Below the pieces are notes generated by a model. It ran no database searches and was not told where the DNA came from. It was given only the letters and a program-made list of their open reading frames with translations. Shown here one piece after another: positions 11,216-21,267 of a stretch of 64,000 nucleotides of DNA. A program made the position numbers and the translations under genes. This DNA comes from Meconema thalassinum (taxonomy: Eukaryota > Arthropoda > Insecta > Orthoptera > Tettigoniidae), in contig OX336399.1 in the NCBI GenBank assembly GCA_946902985.2, forward strand, positions 164,654,911 to 164,718,910, given 5' to 3'. The number at the start of each line of letters is the position of its first letter. The first letter of the stretch is position 1.

Positions 11216-11359
11216 GGTGAGTTTGGGAGTTGGCAACCCCAAGGGATTCCTGAGCTGAGTCCGTTTTGTCCCCTTTCTCCTCTCACTTTGGGGCGGTCCC
11301 TCTCCTCTTTCCCTTTCCTATCTGTCTTTCCTGGCTCTCCTTTCTTACAAGTCACTCAA

Positions 11360-11686
11360 TTCTCAATACCAGCCACACTGGCTGAGAGCGCTAACGTGCT
11401 ACTTCGTGCCTGGCTGGAGAGCGTGGGTTCGAACTCTACCTACGCCGTCCTGAAAATAGTTTTCCGTGGTTTCCCAGTTTCACCCTCAGCCAAATGCCGG
11501 GACGGTCCATTCAAAATTCCTTCCCTGACCTTTCCTCAATTAGCCCCAAGTCTGTCACCATCCCCAGTTGTATCTGCTGATAAAGTGTGTTCAGCTCCCA
11601 GACACTGACCTTGTGAAGGTAGAGGAATGATCCCTCGCAGTGCCCGTGGGTGAAGCCGAGCTGGGAGGATAAGCGACTAAAATATT

Positions 11687-11716
<30 letters not shown>
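11360..11716 (+). mobile_element. tRNA-derived SINE with (AAT)n tail
   Basis: A tRNA-like head is visible: CTGGCTGAGAGCGCTAACGT (A box region) and GGGTTCGAACTC (B box). The body contains TTTTCCGTGGTTTCCCAGTT and CAAATGCCGGGACGGTCC. It ends in an AAT microsatellite at about 11683-11718. Confidence 0.75.
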
Positions 11717-11719
<3 letters not shown>

Positions 11720-11724
<5 letters not shown>

Positions 11725-12178
11725 GGAAAGGAAGATCTTCCGGAAAATTCTATGTCCCAAGAAGCTACCTGGAGATGGATACAAATTTCAACTGAGGTCA
11801 AACCAAGAACTCTATTGCAAGTTTGAAGGGATTTCTGTCAGCATGAGAAAGAGGAGGTTGGTGTTCTATGGACCTATTAAACGTTTGGGGACCGAGAGAT
11901 TGACTAACAAAATTCTCAACCTTCAGGAGAAATGGAAGGTGCAACCTCCATGGCTTCAGGAAGTCCGTCGGGACTTAAACAGGGCAAACATTGGACCGGC
12001 CGTAGTCTGGGACAGGACAGGATTCAGAACCAAAATTGCAGGTGTGAAGGATCTCTCCAAAGAAAGACCCACGCTTTCAGCCGAAGAACGATTGAGAAGG
12101 AGCCAGAGGCTGAAAGATCTCTGGCAGGAAGCTAAACGACAAGGAAGAAACACCTTAAAGAAGAAACCTGAACGGTAG
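11720..12178 (+). pseudogene. LINE family 2, ORF2 C-terminal fragment
   Basis: Translation contains MRKRRLVFYGPIKRLGTERL from 11843 onward, then a long basic tail rich in Arg and Lys. It aligns block by block with the end of the longer copy at 40293-42698 (MRKRRLAFYGHLTRIGPDRL there). The 5' part before 11843 (ERKIFRKIL-like) is in the same frame region. Only the region after the RT fingers and palm survives, so this is a 5'-truncated insertion. Confidence 0.75.
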
Positions 12179-12187
12179 TTGTGTATT

Positions 12188-13125
12188 TGTAGTCCATAGG
12201 TGGCTGTAGTGCGCTGTCACCCCTTCTCTTTATTGTGGTTATGGACGAGGTAATGACACGAATAGCAGGAAAGATAGGAGAAGATAAGATGAAAGCAATG
12301 GTGTTTGCAGATGATCTCATGGTCTGGGGAAACAAGGAGGAGGAAATTCAGGAGTAACTGAAGGCTTGGGAAGAAACAGTGGGAGAGTACGGATGGAAGT
12401 TCAACATCAGTAAATGTGAGATCCTGTTAACGACCAGGAAAAATGACAGACCAATGAGTGGGATAACACTTGGAGGTGGACAGCTGAAGAAGGTGGAAAG
12501 TCTCAAGTACTTGGGAAGTATAGTGGAGGAAAATGGGAGAAATGACAAAGAGATTACGGAACGTGGCAGACAGGCAGAAGCATTTCTGAGAAGCATTAGG
12601 AGCTTAGTGTGGAATCAAGATGCCCCACAAAAAAGCAAGGAAGTGTTATACAGAAGCTACTATATCCCGATACTGACCTATGCTTCAGAAACGTGGACAA
12701 TGAAGAAAAGAGACATAAGCAGAATACAGGCAGGTGAAATGAAGTTCCTGCGAAGTAGGATCGGAGTAACAAGAAGAGACAGGTTGAGGAATGAAAAGGT
12801 CAGGGAAATGGTGAAAGAGGAGCCCTTGCAAGGTAGGATACATCAAGACTGAGGTGGTATGGACACTTAAAGAGAATGGATGAGAAGAGGATTCCCAAGA
12901 GGATACATGAGATGCAGATGCAGAAGAAACGACCAAGGGGAAGACCAAGAGAGAGTTGGCTGAAAGGAGTGGAGGAATGTGTCAAGAAGAGAGGCGAGGA
13001 CTGGACCAGAGTGACAGCGGAGAGGTGGTGGGAAGAAAGGACTAAGTGGCGAGGCTTATGTTCCAAACAGACCCAGCCTGGGGCTGGAAACTGTACAAGA
13101 TGATGATGATGATGATGATGAGGTG
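12188..13125 (+). mobile_element. LINE family 3, 3' half with GAT tail
   Basis: The piece begins in RT motif B (CSALSPLLFIVVMDEV). Motif C follows as MVFADDLMVWG near 12297-12330. An in-frame TAA lies near 12356, then FNISKCEILLTTRK, LKYLGSIVEENG, ILTYASETWTMKK and, after a frameshift near 12850, LRWYGHLKRM and KKRPRGRPRESWLKGVEEC. The element ends in (GAT)n at 13097-13122. The KRPRGRPR..W block and the trinucleotide tail are typical of RTE-type LINEs; the clade remains tentative. Confidence 0.8.
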
Positions 13126-13127
13126 GC

Positions 13128-13166
13128 TGTATCAAATAATAATAATAATAATTATTATTATTATTC
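13128..13166. repeat. AAT/ATT microsatellite
   Basis: Runs of AAT then ATT face each other here. They mark the 3' tail of the minus-strand LINE that follows. Confidence 0.8.
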
Positions 13167-13196
13167 TTTCTTCGATTCGGCCAACTAGGGACCATG

Positions 13197-14160
13197 TCAG
13201 TTCAACTGTCTCTTCTTCCGAGCTTCCGCCCAGTGTTCCCGCATTCGTCTCCGGTGTTGTTCTTTTCTCTCTTGGGACCACACCTTCCCTGTCTTCAGCT
13301 TCGGCTTTTCCTGGAAACCTTTGTGCGTACGTAGTTTTTCCTGAAGTGGAACACGCTCCTGGATATCTTCAGGGGAAATTTCCATTTCACGTAGATCTTT
13401 CTCAACTTCCGTGAACCATGCCCCTTTGGTTTTCTTATCCTGAAAGTACGTCAATATCCGTTTTGATATCCTGCCTGGGCTCATTCGTGTCACGTGGCTA
13501 TAAAAGGCAATCCTTCTTTTTCGAATCGTGTCACTGATCTTCTCCACGTGCTTGTATAATTCGTGGTTGTGACGCCTTCTGTACTCGCTGTTTTCTTTGA
13601 TAGGACCCAGGATTTTCCTCAATATCTTCCTTTCTTTCGCCTATAGTTTTTCCATTAGACCTTTCTTGTTCATTGTTAGAGTCTCTGCCGCATACAGAGC
13701 CTCTGGTCGAATAACAGTGCAGTAATGTCTAATTTTGGCGTTTAAGGATATCGATCTCTTATTGTAGATGTCTTTAGTCAGGTTGTATGCCATTTCCATT
13801 TTATTAATGCGTGACACGAAGGCTTCTTTCTCTGATAGGTTAGGCTCTATCCATTCACCGAGGTATTTAAACTTTTCTGCCTTCTGAACTTTTCCTAGTC
13901 CGACCTCCAGTTCCTTGAGCACTGATTTTATGTTTGTCATGAATTGTGTCTTCTCAAAGAAGATTTGAAGCCCAGCCTTCAGTGCTTGATTTTTCAGTTG
14001 GATAAGTTGTTCTTCTGCCGTATCAATGGAATCTGAAAAGATCACTAGATCATCTGCAAAGGCTAGACAGTCGATTGTAAGATTCATATACTTGTACCCT
14101 AGCCTTACCCAATTTTCTAACCTTGAATTTTTAATTTCCTTCCGCCATTCTCGGATGACC
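13197..14160 (-). mobile_element. LINE family 2 relic, RT motif C to 3' end
   Basis: On the minus strand the first part encodes LTIDCLAFADDLVIFSDS (catalytic FADD box) and KFKYLGEWIEPN (motif E) up to 13641. After a stop at 13641-13643 the frame resumes as RKILGPIKENSEYRRRHNHE and ends in a very basic tail. It corresponds to the last 45 percent of the copy at 40293-42698. The 3' tail is the AAT microsatellite at 13128-13166. The copy is broken and 5'-truncated. Confidence 0.85.
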
Positions 14161-14161
14161 T

Positions 14162-14179
14162 TTTCTATTATTATTATTA

Positions 14180-14210
<31 letters not shown>

Positions 14211-14212
14211 AG
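14162..14212. repeat. ATT microsatellite
   Basis: A nearly pure ATT run separates two LINE fragments lying in opposite orientation. Confidence 0.85.
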
Positions 14213-14214
14213 AC

Positions 14215-14770
14215 AGCTTTTATATGCAGCTGAGGCCCTCTTGATGAACAAGAAATGCAGCATTGATGATTTGGAGAAAGTCGAGAGACGCAGGCTATTC
14301 TTCGAAAAATCCATGGACCAAGATTGTTCCTAGATGGCTCTTATCGACTTCAAGCAAACACCGAACTATTCTGTCAGTTGGAACCAGCCACCACTATCAT
14401 ACGACGGAGATGACTGAAAATCTACGGGCACTTCTTCCAGATGGCGAACGATAGAATCACCAGAAATATCTTCAACTTGATTAATGGCTACAAGACTGGC
14501 AGCTTGTGGCTTAATGAAGTGAAACAAGACTTGAATAACGCTGGCATTTTAGACTGTGATATTCTTGACCGTTCCAAATGTTGTGATAGTGTAAACTTTT
14601 GGTCCCCACCACCCAAAGTGATTAATACCCGACCACCCCTCACATAGGAGAGAATGGACAAGTTATTAACTGGATTGCGGAGATATTGGAGAACAAAGAA
14701 CGAATCGCAAAAGCACTAGTCATAAGCGTTCCTTAGTGGGCTTAAATCACTAATGAATAATAATAATAAT
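14215..14770 (+). mobile_element. LINE family 2-like 3' relic
   Basis: It opens with LLYAAEALLMNKKCS, the same block as ALYAAETLTMNKKG in the copy just upstream. After several stops it reaches KTGSLWLNEVKQDLNNAGIL at about 14471-14535, matching the WFTEVEKDL and WITTVKSDL blocks of related copies. A short AAT tail closes it near 14755-14770. Heavily mutated. Confidence 0.65.
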
Positions 14771-14859
14771 TAATAATCTTATTCTTAAGATTCCAAGACA
14801 GATCTTCACAAAAATTCATACCCATCATCTCGGAAGGAGAGAGGAAAAGAAGATCATAA

Positions 14860-15660
14860 AGAATGAAAGAAATAATCTCAACTCTGAGATTTGCCGATGA
14901 CTTCGTCATCTTGGCCGACACGCCTGAGGATTTGAATGAGTTCTTGAATGGTATGGACTCCGTCTTGAGGGAATAATTCACGATGAAAATTAATAAATGT
15001 AAAACAAAAATACTGGAATGCAGCCGAAATAAATCAGAAACCTCTATGGACATCAAATTGGCAGGTGTAAACTAAAGGAAGTAGGAGACTTCTGTTACTT
15101 AGGAAGCAAAATAACCAGTGATGGACGAAGTAAAGAGGATATAAAAAGTAGGTTAGCTCAGGGAAGGAAAGCATTTCTACAGAAAAGGAATCTGTTGACA
15201 TCGAATATAGATTTAGGTACTAGGAAGTCATTTTTGAAGGCCTTTGTCTGGATCGTGGCGCTCTATGGAAGTGAAACTTGGACTATTGTTGCAGCAGAAA
15301 AGAGGAGAATTGAAGCATTTGAAATGTGGTGCTTCAGGAGAATGATGAAGATCAGATGGGTAGATAGGGTTACAAACGAAGAGGTATTAAGGCTAGTGGG
15401 AGAGGAGAGATGTTTCTGGCGTCTGCTAATCAAGAGAAGAGATAGGTTGGTAGGACACATACTAAGACACCCAGGAATAGCATGCTTAGTTATTGAAGGA
15501 AGGGTCAAGGCAAGAACTGTAGGGGTAGACTAACGTTAGAATATGTTAAACAGATTGCCTCAGATGCAGGGTGTGGTAGCTATGTAGAGATGAAATGATT
15601 AGCTCAGGACAGGGAGGCATGGAGTGCTGCATTAAACCAGTCAAAAGACTGAAGACTCAA
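14860..15660 (+). mobile_element. LINE family 1 relic, RT motif C to tail
   Basis: It carries LRFADDFVILADTPEDLNEF near 14880-14940, then MKINKCKTKILECSRNKSE and, from 15195, TSNIDLGTRKSFLKAFVWI, ALYGSETWTIVAAEKRRIEA, WVDRVTNEEVLRLVGEERC and RRDRLVGHILRHPG. One or two frameshifts separate these blocks. It ends at AGACTCAAACAACAA near 15652-15665, the same short CAA tail as the other copies. Confidence 0.8.
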
Positions 15661-15766
15661 ACAACAAAGAATGAAGAGATATTGGGCACTAAGGAAAGAA
15701 CAACACAGAGAAATGATTGATTCAAAGTATCCCAAAGAGGATGAAACGAAAGTAGAAGAATTGTAT

Positions 15767-15797
15767 TCTTCTTCTTCTTCTTCTTCTTCTTCTTCTG
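15767..15797. repeat. TTC microsatellite
   Basis: About ten copies of TTC in a row. Confidence 0.85.
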
Positions 15798-15916
15798 CGG
15801 CTTTTGTCCCGCCTGGTTGCAGGGTCCGCTACCTGGATACCCTGTATCCATACATTTCTGTCTCTGGCCTGTCTGGGTGAAAATAACGCGTCCGAGGTCT
15901 TTGGGTTGCGTATCGG

Positions 15917-16457
15917 TAGAGGCATGATTTTTTCGCACTAAATTTTGTACGATTTCGCATGAAGGAAACTAATTTTCGCGTTATTCCGCGAAATAGATAT
16001 TGCTGTATCACTTTAATTTCGCGTTAATGCAATTCTAAAATTAAACATTAAAGGTGTCATTATTGGGATTCAGAATTATTTATATGAATGATAGATGTAT
16101 AAATTACTAGTAAGCATCCAATATTATTTTATTATATTCCTGATTTTGCATTAATTTTAATGCTAGCAGTGAGTGAATTATTTCAACTTGTTGAATCTTT
16201 GTTCGCTCTTCTCTTTCTTTTCATACATAATCTTGAAACAAAATTTCAAGCTCGTTATGCAATACAAATTTCGCTGTAATATCGCGCTTATCGCGAAATA
16301 ATTGAATTTCACTTTAAAATGGCCTTATCGCTGTAATTCGCGAACATAATATACTTATTTTCTTAACCAGCAACATGTGATTCGTAAAGATATCGCAAAA
16401 AAGCTTCAAAATATATTTTGTCGCGTTTATCGTTAATGCGAAAAAATCATGCCCCTT
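15917..16457. mobile_element. hAT-like MITE with perfect 8-bp TSD
   Basis: The terminal repeats are 25 bp with three mismatches: left TAGAGGCATGATTTTTTCGC, right the complement of AAGGGGCATGATTTTTTCGC. The direct repeat CGTATCGG flanks both sides exactly (15909-15916 and 16458-16465). An 8-bp duplication with a TA-start terminus indicates hAT. The 541-bp interior is AT-rich, peppered with TTCGCG/CGCGAA motifs that may be subterminal transposase-binding repeats. No ORF. Confidence 0.85.
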
Positions 16458-16465
16458 CGTATCGG

Positions 16466-17034
16466 CCTATCGTTGCCTCGGTCGTCCGACGACTTCTAGA
16501 TTGTAACCAATCTTTGCAATTGTATCGCAGCACCTGCCCGAACCATCGCAGACGTCCCTCGCGCATTTTATCTTCGACTAGCGGACCCGTACGAGAAATC
16601 TCGCATGTTCATAAGCCACACTTTCCCCAATAGGTTTATGATGAGAGACTTAAGGGGAAAGGTTATGTTTTTATTTCAACCAAATGATTATAGAACACTA
16701 TTTACATTTCAGGATAAAGGAAATACCTCAGAATGTTAATATGACATGAAACAGGCGTCTCATCGGCCCGTGGACAGCATTTATAGAGCGTATTTTCCTA
16801 CATCAACGGTGTTTGCAAATCGCACACTTCGTACAATTTTTTAAAGTCATTTTTTAAAGAAATTATAGATATTTATGAAATTATAGTGCAATAAGTCACT
16901 GCTAATGTCTATTCTCTTTCATTTGAATGCTCATTTGTCACGATCGGTCGCTTGTGAGCGCCGCAGGAGGGATTCATACTACTGAAACAATATTATATGA
17001 TGATAGGTGCGACACCAAACCACTCCCTATTGTT
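16466..17034. other. Intergenic, nothing recognised
   Basis: The first 100 bp continue the sequence interrupted by the MITE. No gene or repeat shared with other parts of the window was seen. Confidence 0.4.
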
Positions 17035-17140
17035 GTCATTTGAATGGCTTCGCTGGCGTAGTCAGTAGCATGCTGAACTGCTATGCCCAAGATCGCGGGT
17101 TCAAACCCGGCCGAAGTCATCGGATTTTTAAGAGTGCTCC
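17035..17140 (+). mobile_element. tRNA-derived SINE head fragment
   Basis: TGGCGTAGTCAGTAGCATGC (A box region) and GCGGGTTCAAACCCGGCC (B box) are correctly spaced, then TTTTTAAGAGTGCTCCGTGC. A true tRNA gene is unlikely because no acceptor stem closes it. Confidence 0.65.
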
Positions 17141-17199
17141 GTGCCTTCGCTCTTAAGAACCTACCAAGAACAGCAACAAGTGCCCTTGAAGCGTGTGAC

Positions 17200-17742
17200 A
17201 AACGTTTTTTCCCCTAATGTTTGTACCCTTATTAAATATTTGGTAAATATGCCTCTCTCTGTAGCTACCGGTACTGCAGAACGGAGTTTGAGTTGTTTGA
17301 AAACATACTTCAGGAATTCTACTTCTGAAAACAGACTCTACGGTCTATATTGTTGTCTATTCACAGAGACATATATCACTGACGGTGAAGTTATAAACTG
17401 ATTTGGTAAGTTCATGCTTCAAGAAACCTTGACTTTATATTATAGTGTAAGTTGTATGTCAAAATAGTAATGTTAATTCTTTCCATGTAAACACTATCAA
17501 GTGAGCAAGATAATGGTATTAATAAAATGGTCTTAGTTGTGTTTGACATTAACCTAACATAAAACATCACAACAAATTGGTATAAAAAGTGATGCCAGAT
17601 AGCCTTAAAACTCATCATTTTGCACTAAATGATTCAAAAGTTTCCCCGGAAGGAACCCCGGACCCCCTTTTCTTTGGGGCATATTCCATACCCCCTAACC
17701 CCCGGTTGGACACCCCCGAAATAAAACTCTATATACGCCCCT
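17200..17742 (+). pseudogene. hAT transposase C-terminal remnant and right TIR
   Basis: The frame at about 17230-17401 reads LVNMPLSVATGTAERSLSCL, TYFRNSTSENRLYGL and ends in ITDGEVIN. This is the C-terminal dimerisation region of a hAT transposase (the 'P.S.ATAERSFS.LK..KTYLR..M...RL.GL' block), with a short deletion in SCLK(R)..KTY. The right terminus is TATATACGCCCCTG ending at 17742, complementary to the common CAGGGGCGTATATA hAT end. Sequence at 17590-17660 also resembles the right subterminal zone of the 5782-6845 element. The 5' part is missing. Confidence 0.75.
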
Positions 17743-19740
17743 GAATCGTAATCCGAATTAATAACGTGGAATCGATAGCTATTTATTTTTCTATGGCACG
17801 ATTTTAATATTTTGTAATGCGTAGAAAGCAACGTCCTAAAACGTTATTGTTGTTGTTGTTTGATTTACGAACTTTGTGACATAGTGGTCATATATCCTGG
17901 TGTGTTTGAGTGTGTGGTGTGTGTTTGTGGAATTCCTCTGATAACCTGTGTTATAGTGTTGGATGTATTATTGTCCGTATATTTAATTGACTCTAGGATT
18001 GGAGAATGAGGTGGCCGTGGCCTTAGTTTCGGTACCATCCCGGCATGGCAGGAATACTATTGACGGTACTTACAACCTTGTAGTCATATAATTGCATGGC
18101 AATAATTTTCAACAACTAAGCGAAAACACAAATTTCAAAAAACAACACAAAAATAATTATTTTAACATTTTCACTGACCTTTGTTGATAGAGCTGATTCA
18201 GGTGTTAAGATTGATGATAAATCCTTGCGTACTTGAATCCAGAAGTGCTGGAGATTGGCAACACTTTAATTAGGCCTACACTCTGAAGTTTCTCTTAAAC
18301 TCACTCAAAAGTAATTATTACGTCTGCCTTTTTTTTACTGCAAATATAGGGTATGGTTTTATGTCAATGTCAACTAATTTTACAACTCATGTTGTTTGAT
18401 TACGGTGTAATGTTATCACATTTTGACGTTGATATGACGTGCTTTTAAAAGTATTTCTTGGGACGCTGCGTTAGAAGTTAATAATAAAAGCACAAGAATT
18501 GGTTTTATTCAGAGTTAATTTATCACTATGCTGGGCCCTTTTACTGCACAATCATGTTTTCTTTCATTTACTGTTGATGAATTTGTTTTGTTCTTCAGTG
18601 TCATGTCATTTTTTTTAAATTAATATTATTATTTCAGTCCACGCATTTCATAAAATTAAAAAAGAAAAGTACCGTACATACGATCAGACACTGTTTTTAA
18701 TCACTGCAAAATTTGTTCACTTAATAGGGTTTATATTTAATTTTTGAAAAGTAGCATTTAACTTTTCGGCGCGTAAAAGCATTTCATAACAATACTGCTG
18801 GCGTGTTATAAAAAAAAACAAGTGACGATCACGTTGCTGGGAAACAGTTGACGCTGGTAGCGATCGCGACCAAGAGGTGGCTTGCTGTGCAAGCAAGCGA
18901 CTAACAAGTGAAGTGAGCAAGGAACAAACGCACGCACGACCAGGTCCACGGTGCGGCGGCAATAGGATGTGGAAGGAGAAACGAGCGCCCTGAAAACCAA
19001 GCACCAACTAAACTCAACGTAGTTTAGAACACAAGCTTTTACAACTCTTGAAAGAAAGACAGAAGACGAGTTTGAAACCCCGCCTACTGTTTACTACGTC
19101 ATCGTGACGTCACATAACACAGTAGTACTCGTAGTAAAGGAGTCTCTTATAAAGCAACTGTTCTCTTACCACCAGCACTTGCTTTCTTCTTACCTTTTTT
19201 ATCCATTCGTTCTTTCTTTACTTTTTGCTGTCTCATTCTACTTTTCTCAGGTTATACGTTACGTTAGTCATATAGACTCTCTTACTCTGCAGCATCTTTG
19301 ACAAGAAATAAAAGACGAACGAGAAGAGTAAAAAAAAAGAAAAAAATCAACTGTATACTAGTCTTTTCGAATAAGTTGGCCATTTATGAAATACGTAGGC
19401 GGCTTTGACCGTTCTCACGATTTAATTGGACATGGCCCCCTGCAGGCATAGATGACTGTGGTTATCAAACCATTCATAAGATAGAAAACAAAGACTATGG
19501 TTATAATCTTACAAGTATGTGGGTCAAAGGAAATGTTACACCTTTATATACTTGGAGATAGGATGAAAGGGTTTTCGATAGCGGGACAGAACAAACAGAG
19601 CCTACGTATTATAAAGGTGTGTTCATGTCTGGCATTACGGAGATCACCGGTTCGAGACCAAATATGAAGAAAGGCAAGCCGTTCGAAATGGCAGGAATAC
19701 TATTGACGAAACAATTAACTTAGTTTTGTTTCGAACTAGA
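17743..19740. other. Gene-poor stretch with a SINE scrap
   Basis: A family-B SINE scrap (GAGGTGGCCGTGGCCTTAGT, CGGTACCATCCCGGCAT) lies at 18007-18045. A 21-bp direct repeat starts there and recurs at 19688. A palindromic CRE-like TGACGTCA is at about 19102-19110 in a locally GC-richer zone, but no gene follows that I can support. Confidence 0.4.
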
Positions 19741-21009
19741 GCCTACTTTTCTTAACATTTAACCCTCCGGTGATCGCGCCGTTAGTCGCGTGGATTACAA
19801 CCTTATCCAATTTTTATACGGTATTTCATTATCTATTCTCTGCTTAATTTATTTCTGTAACAAGGATGGAGTGTGATAGACAAATACATGAAATACAAAC
19901 TATTTTGATACGGCATGAAACACTTATTTAATTTGAACTTTTTTTAAAATTTGCTAAGTCCCGTATGTTGATGACATGTCATCTTTTTACTGAGTTGTCT
20001 AAAACAATGCTGAAGTACATAGAAACTCCGGACGGGCCACCCTGTCTTCAAATATGTTTTTTATTTTGCATCTTTTTTGCATTTTTTACTATTTTTCCAT
20101 TTTAAGAGCAATTTCTTAAGATTGGTAGATTTTTTGGTATTATTTTTACAGAAATCGACCTTTTAAGGTCATCTTTTTCCAACGTAGTTATGTCACAGCT
20201 TTATAAGAGGGAGTTAAGAAGAAGCTAGTAGCTGATACAAGATACTTTAAAATATTGATGCCATTTCCTTAATCGACCGGGTGAAAACTAGTCTTAGCAA
20301 CAATCGTGGTGAAATTGCTGCGGGTAATGTATCTAAACTAAAAAAAAAAGTGCTGTTGAACGCAGCTTCTTGCGTTGTAAAAACTTGTTGGCTGATAACC
20401 GTAGATCATTTACATTTGACAACATCAAAATGACATTCGTAGTGCAGTGCAACTCAGAATAAAGTGAACATAAACCTTTTGTTAAGTGCTAGAATTCTAT
20501 TATGAAAAATTGGTGAGTTTATTATTATTAGATAATTTTCTCCATTTTATAGTGCGTTTTTTTTTGGAATTTTTGAAATATTGCTGAGTTGATTATTATT
20601 ATAAGAACATTTTCTGCACTTTATAGTGCATTTTTCGAATTTTTAGGTCACTTATTACAGTCATTTTTGAAAATTTTAAGTGCATTTTTAAAACTTTTTA
20701 CGGCATCATCCTCCGTGCCCTACTAATAATGTTTTTCCCGTATTGAGTAAAAACATGAAATATTTGAGAAGAGATGAGTATTTTTCTACAATTAACTGTT
20801 CATAATAATTATATTCAGTTTCCAAATTCTATACAATGTTGTACCTATACAAGCAAACCAACGCAGCCAAAGCGTAGTTCCGTAAATAGTCGCGTGGAAG
20901 TTAACTCTTTGGTATGCCACTGACACACTAGTGGTCATTGATGTGATATTTCACGGTGATTGTAGAGGGGAGGTATTGTACAGTATATACTATATTTTTA
21001 TTTATTATT
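19741..21009. other. AT-rich stretch without genes
   Basis: AT-rich sequence with repeated TTTTATAGTGCRTTTTT blocks (20551 and 20621), suggestive of an old DNA transposon interior. No boundaries or ORF could be fixed. Confidence 0.35.
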
Positions 21010-21267
21010 TATTTAGTCAATTTACCCTCTAGGTTGGTGGTTCCCACGGACTCAGCGAGGGAACTCACCACTACCGCCTCTATGGGCAGTGTCCTGGAGC
21101 TTGGAACATCTGGTCGGGATGGATACAACTGGGGAGGTGTGATCAGCACTTCGCCCAGGCGGCCTCGCCTGCAAAGCGAACAGGGGCCTCATGAGGGAAG
21201 GGATGGAAGAGTGGGATGGATAGGCTAGGAAGAGGGAAGGAGGCGGCCGTGGCCTTACAGTAGGTAC
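21010..21267 (-). mobile_element. Composite SINE family B, part left of LTR element
   Basis: It contains TTGGTGGTTCCCACGGACTC, ACATCTGGTCGGGATGGATA, CTTCGCCCAGGCGGCCTCGC and GGAGGCGGCCGTGGCC, stopping at GTAC. The rest continues at 34488 beyond the LTR retrotransposon. Joining the two parts would give the block order found uninterrupted at 63745 (GGAGGCGGCC.. then CCCGGCATTTGCC). Confidence 0.8.

Noticed and set aside
9964..11608. Open frames of 159 and 424 residues as a repeat protein
   Set aside because: The frame is the by-product of a 102-bp minisatellite. It continues into a SINE, lacks a domain or signal peptide, and shifts where one unit has a deletion.
12685..13195. Minus-strand frames of 87 and 131 residues
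   Set aside because: They are antisense to a well-supported LINE frame and run through a microsatellite.
17040..17115. Possible tRNA gene
   Set aside because: A and B boxes are present but no cloverleaf with matching acceptor stem; the head is followed by SINE body. The same applies to the heads at 7200, 34690, 35810 and 44640.
19100..19112. CRE-like TGACGTCA as a promoter
   Set aside because: The palindrome is present, but no downstream gene could be supported, so no regulatory role is claimed.
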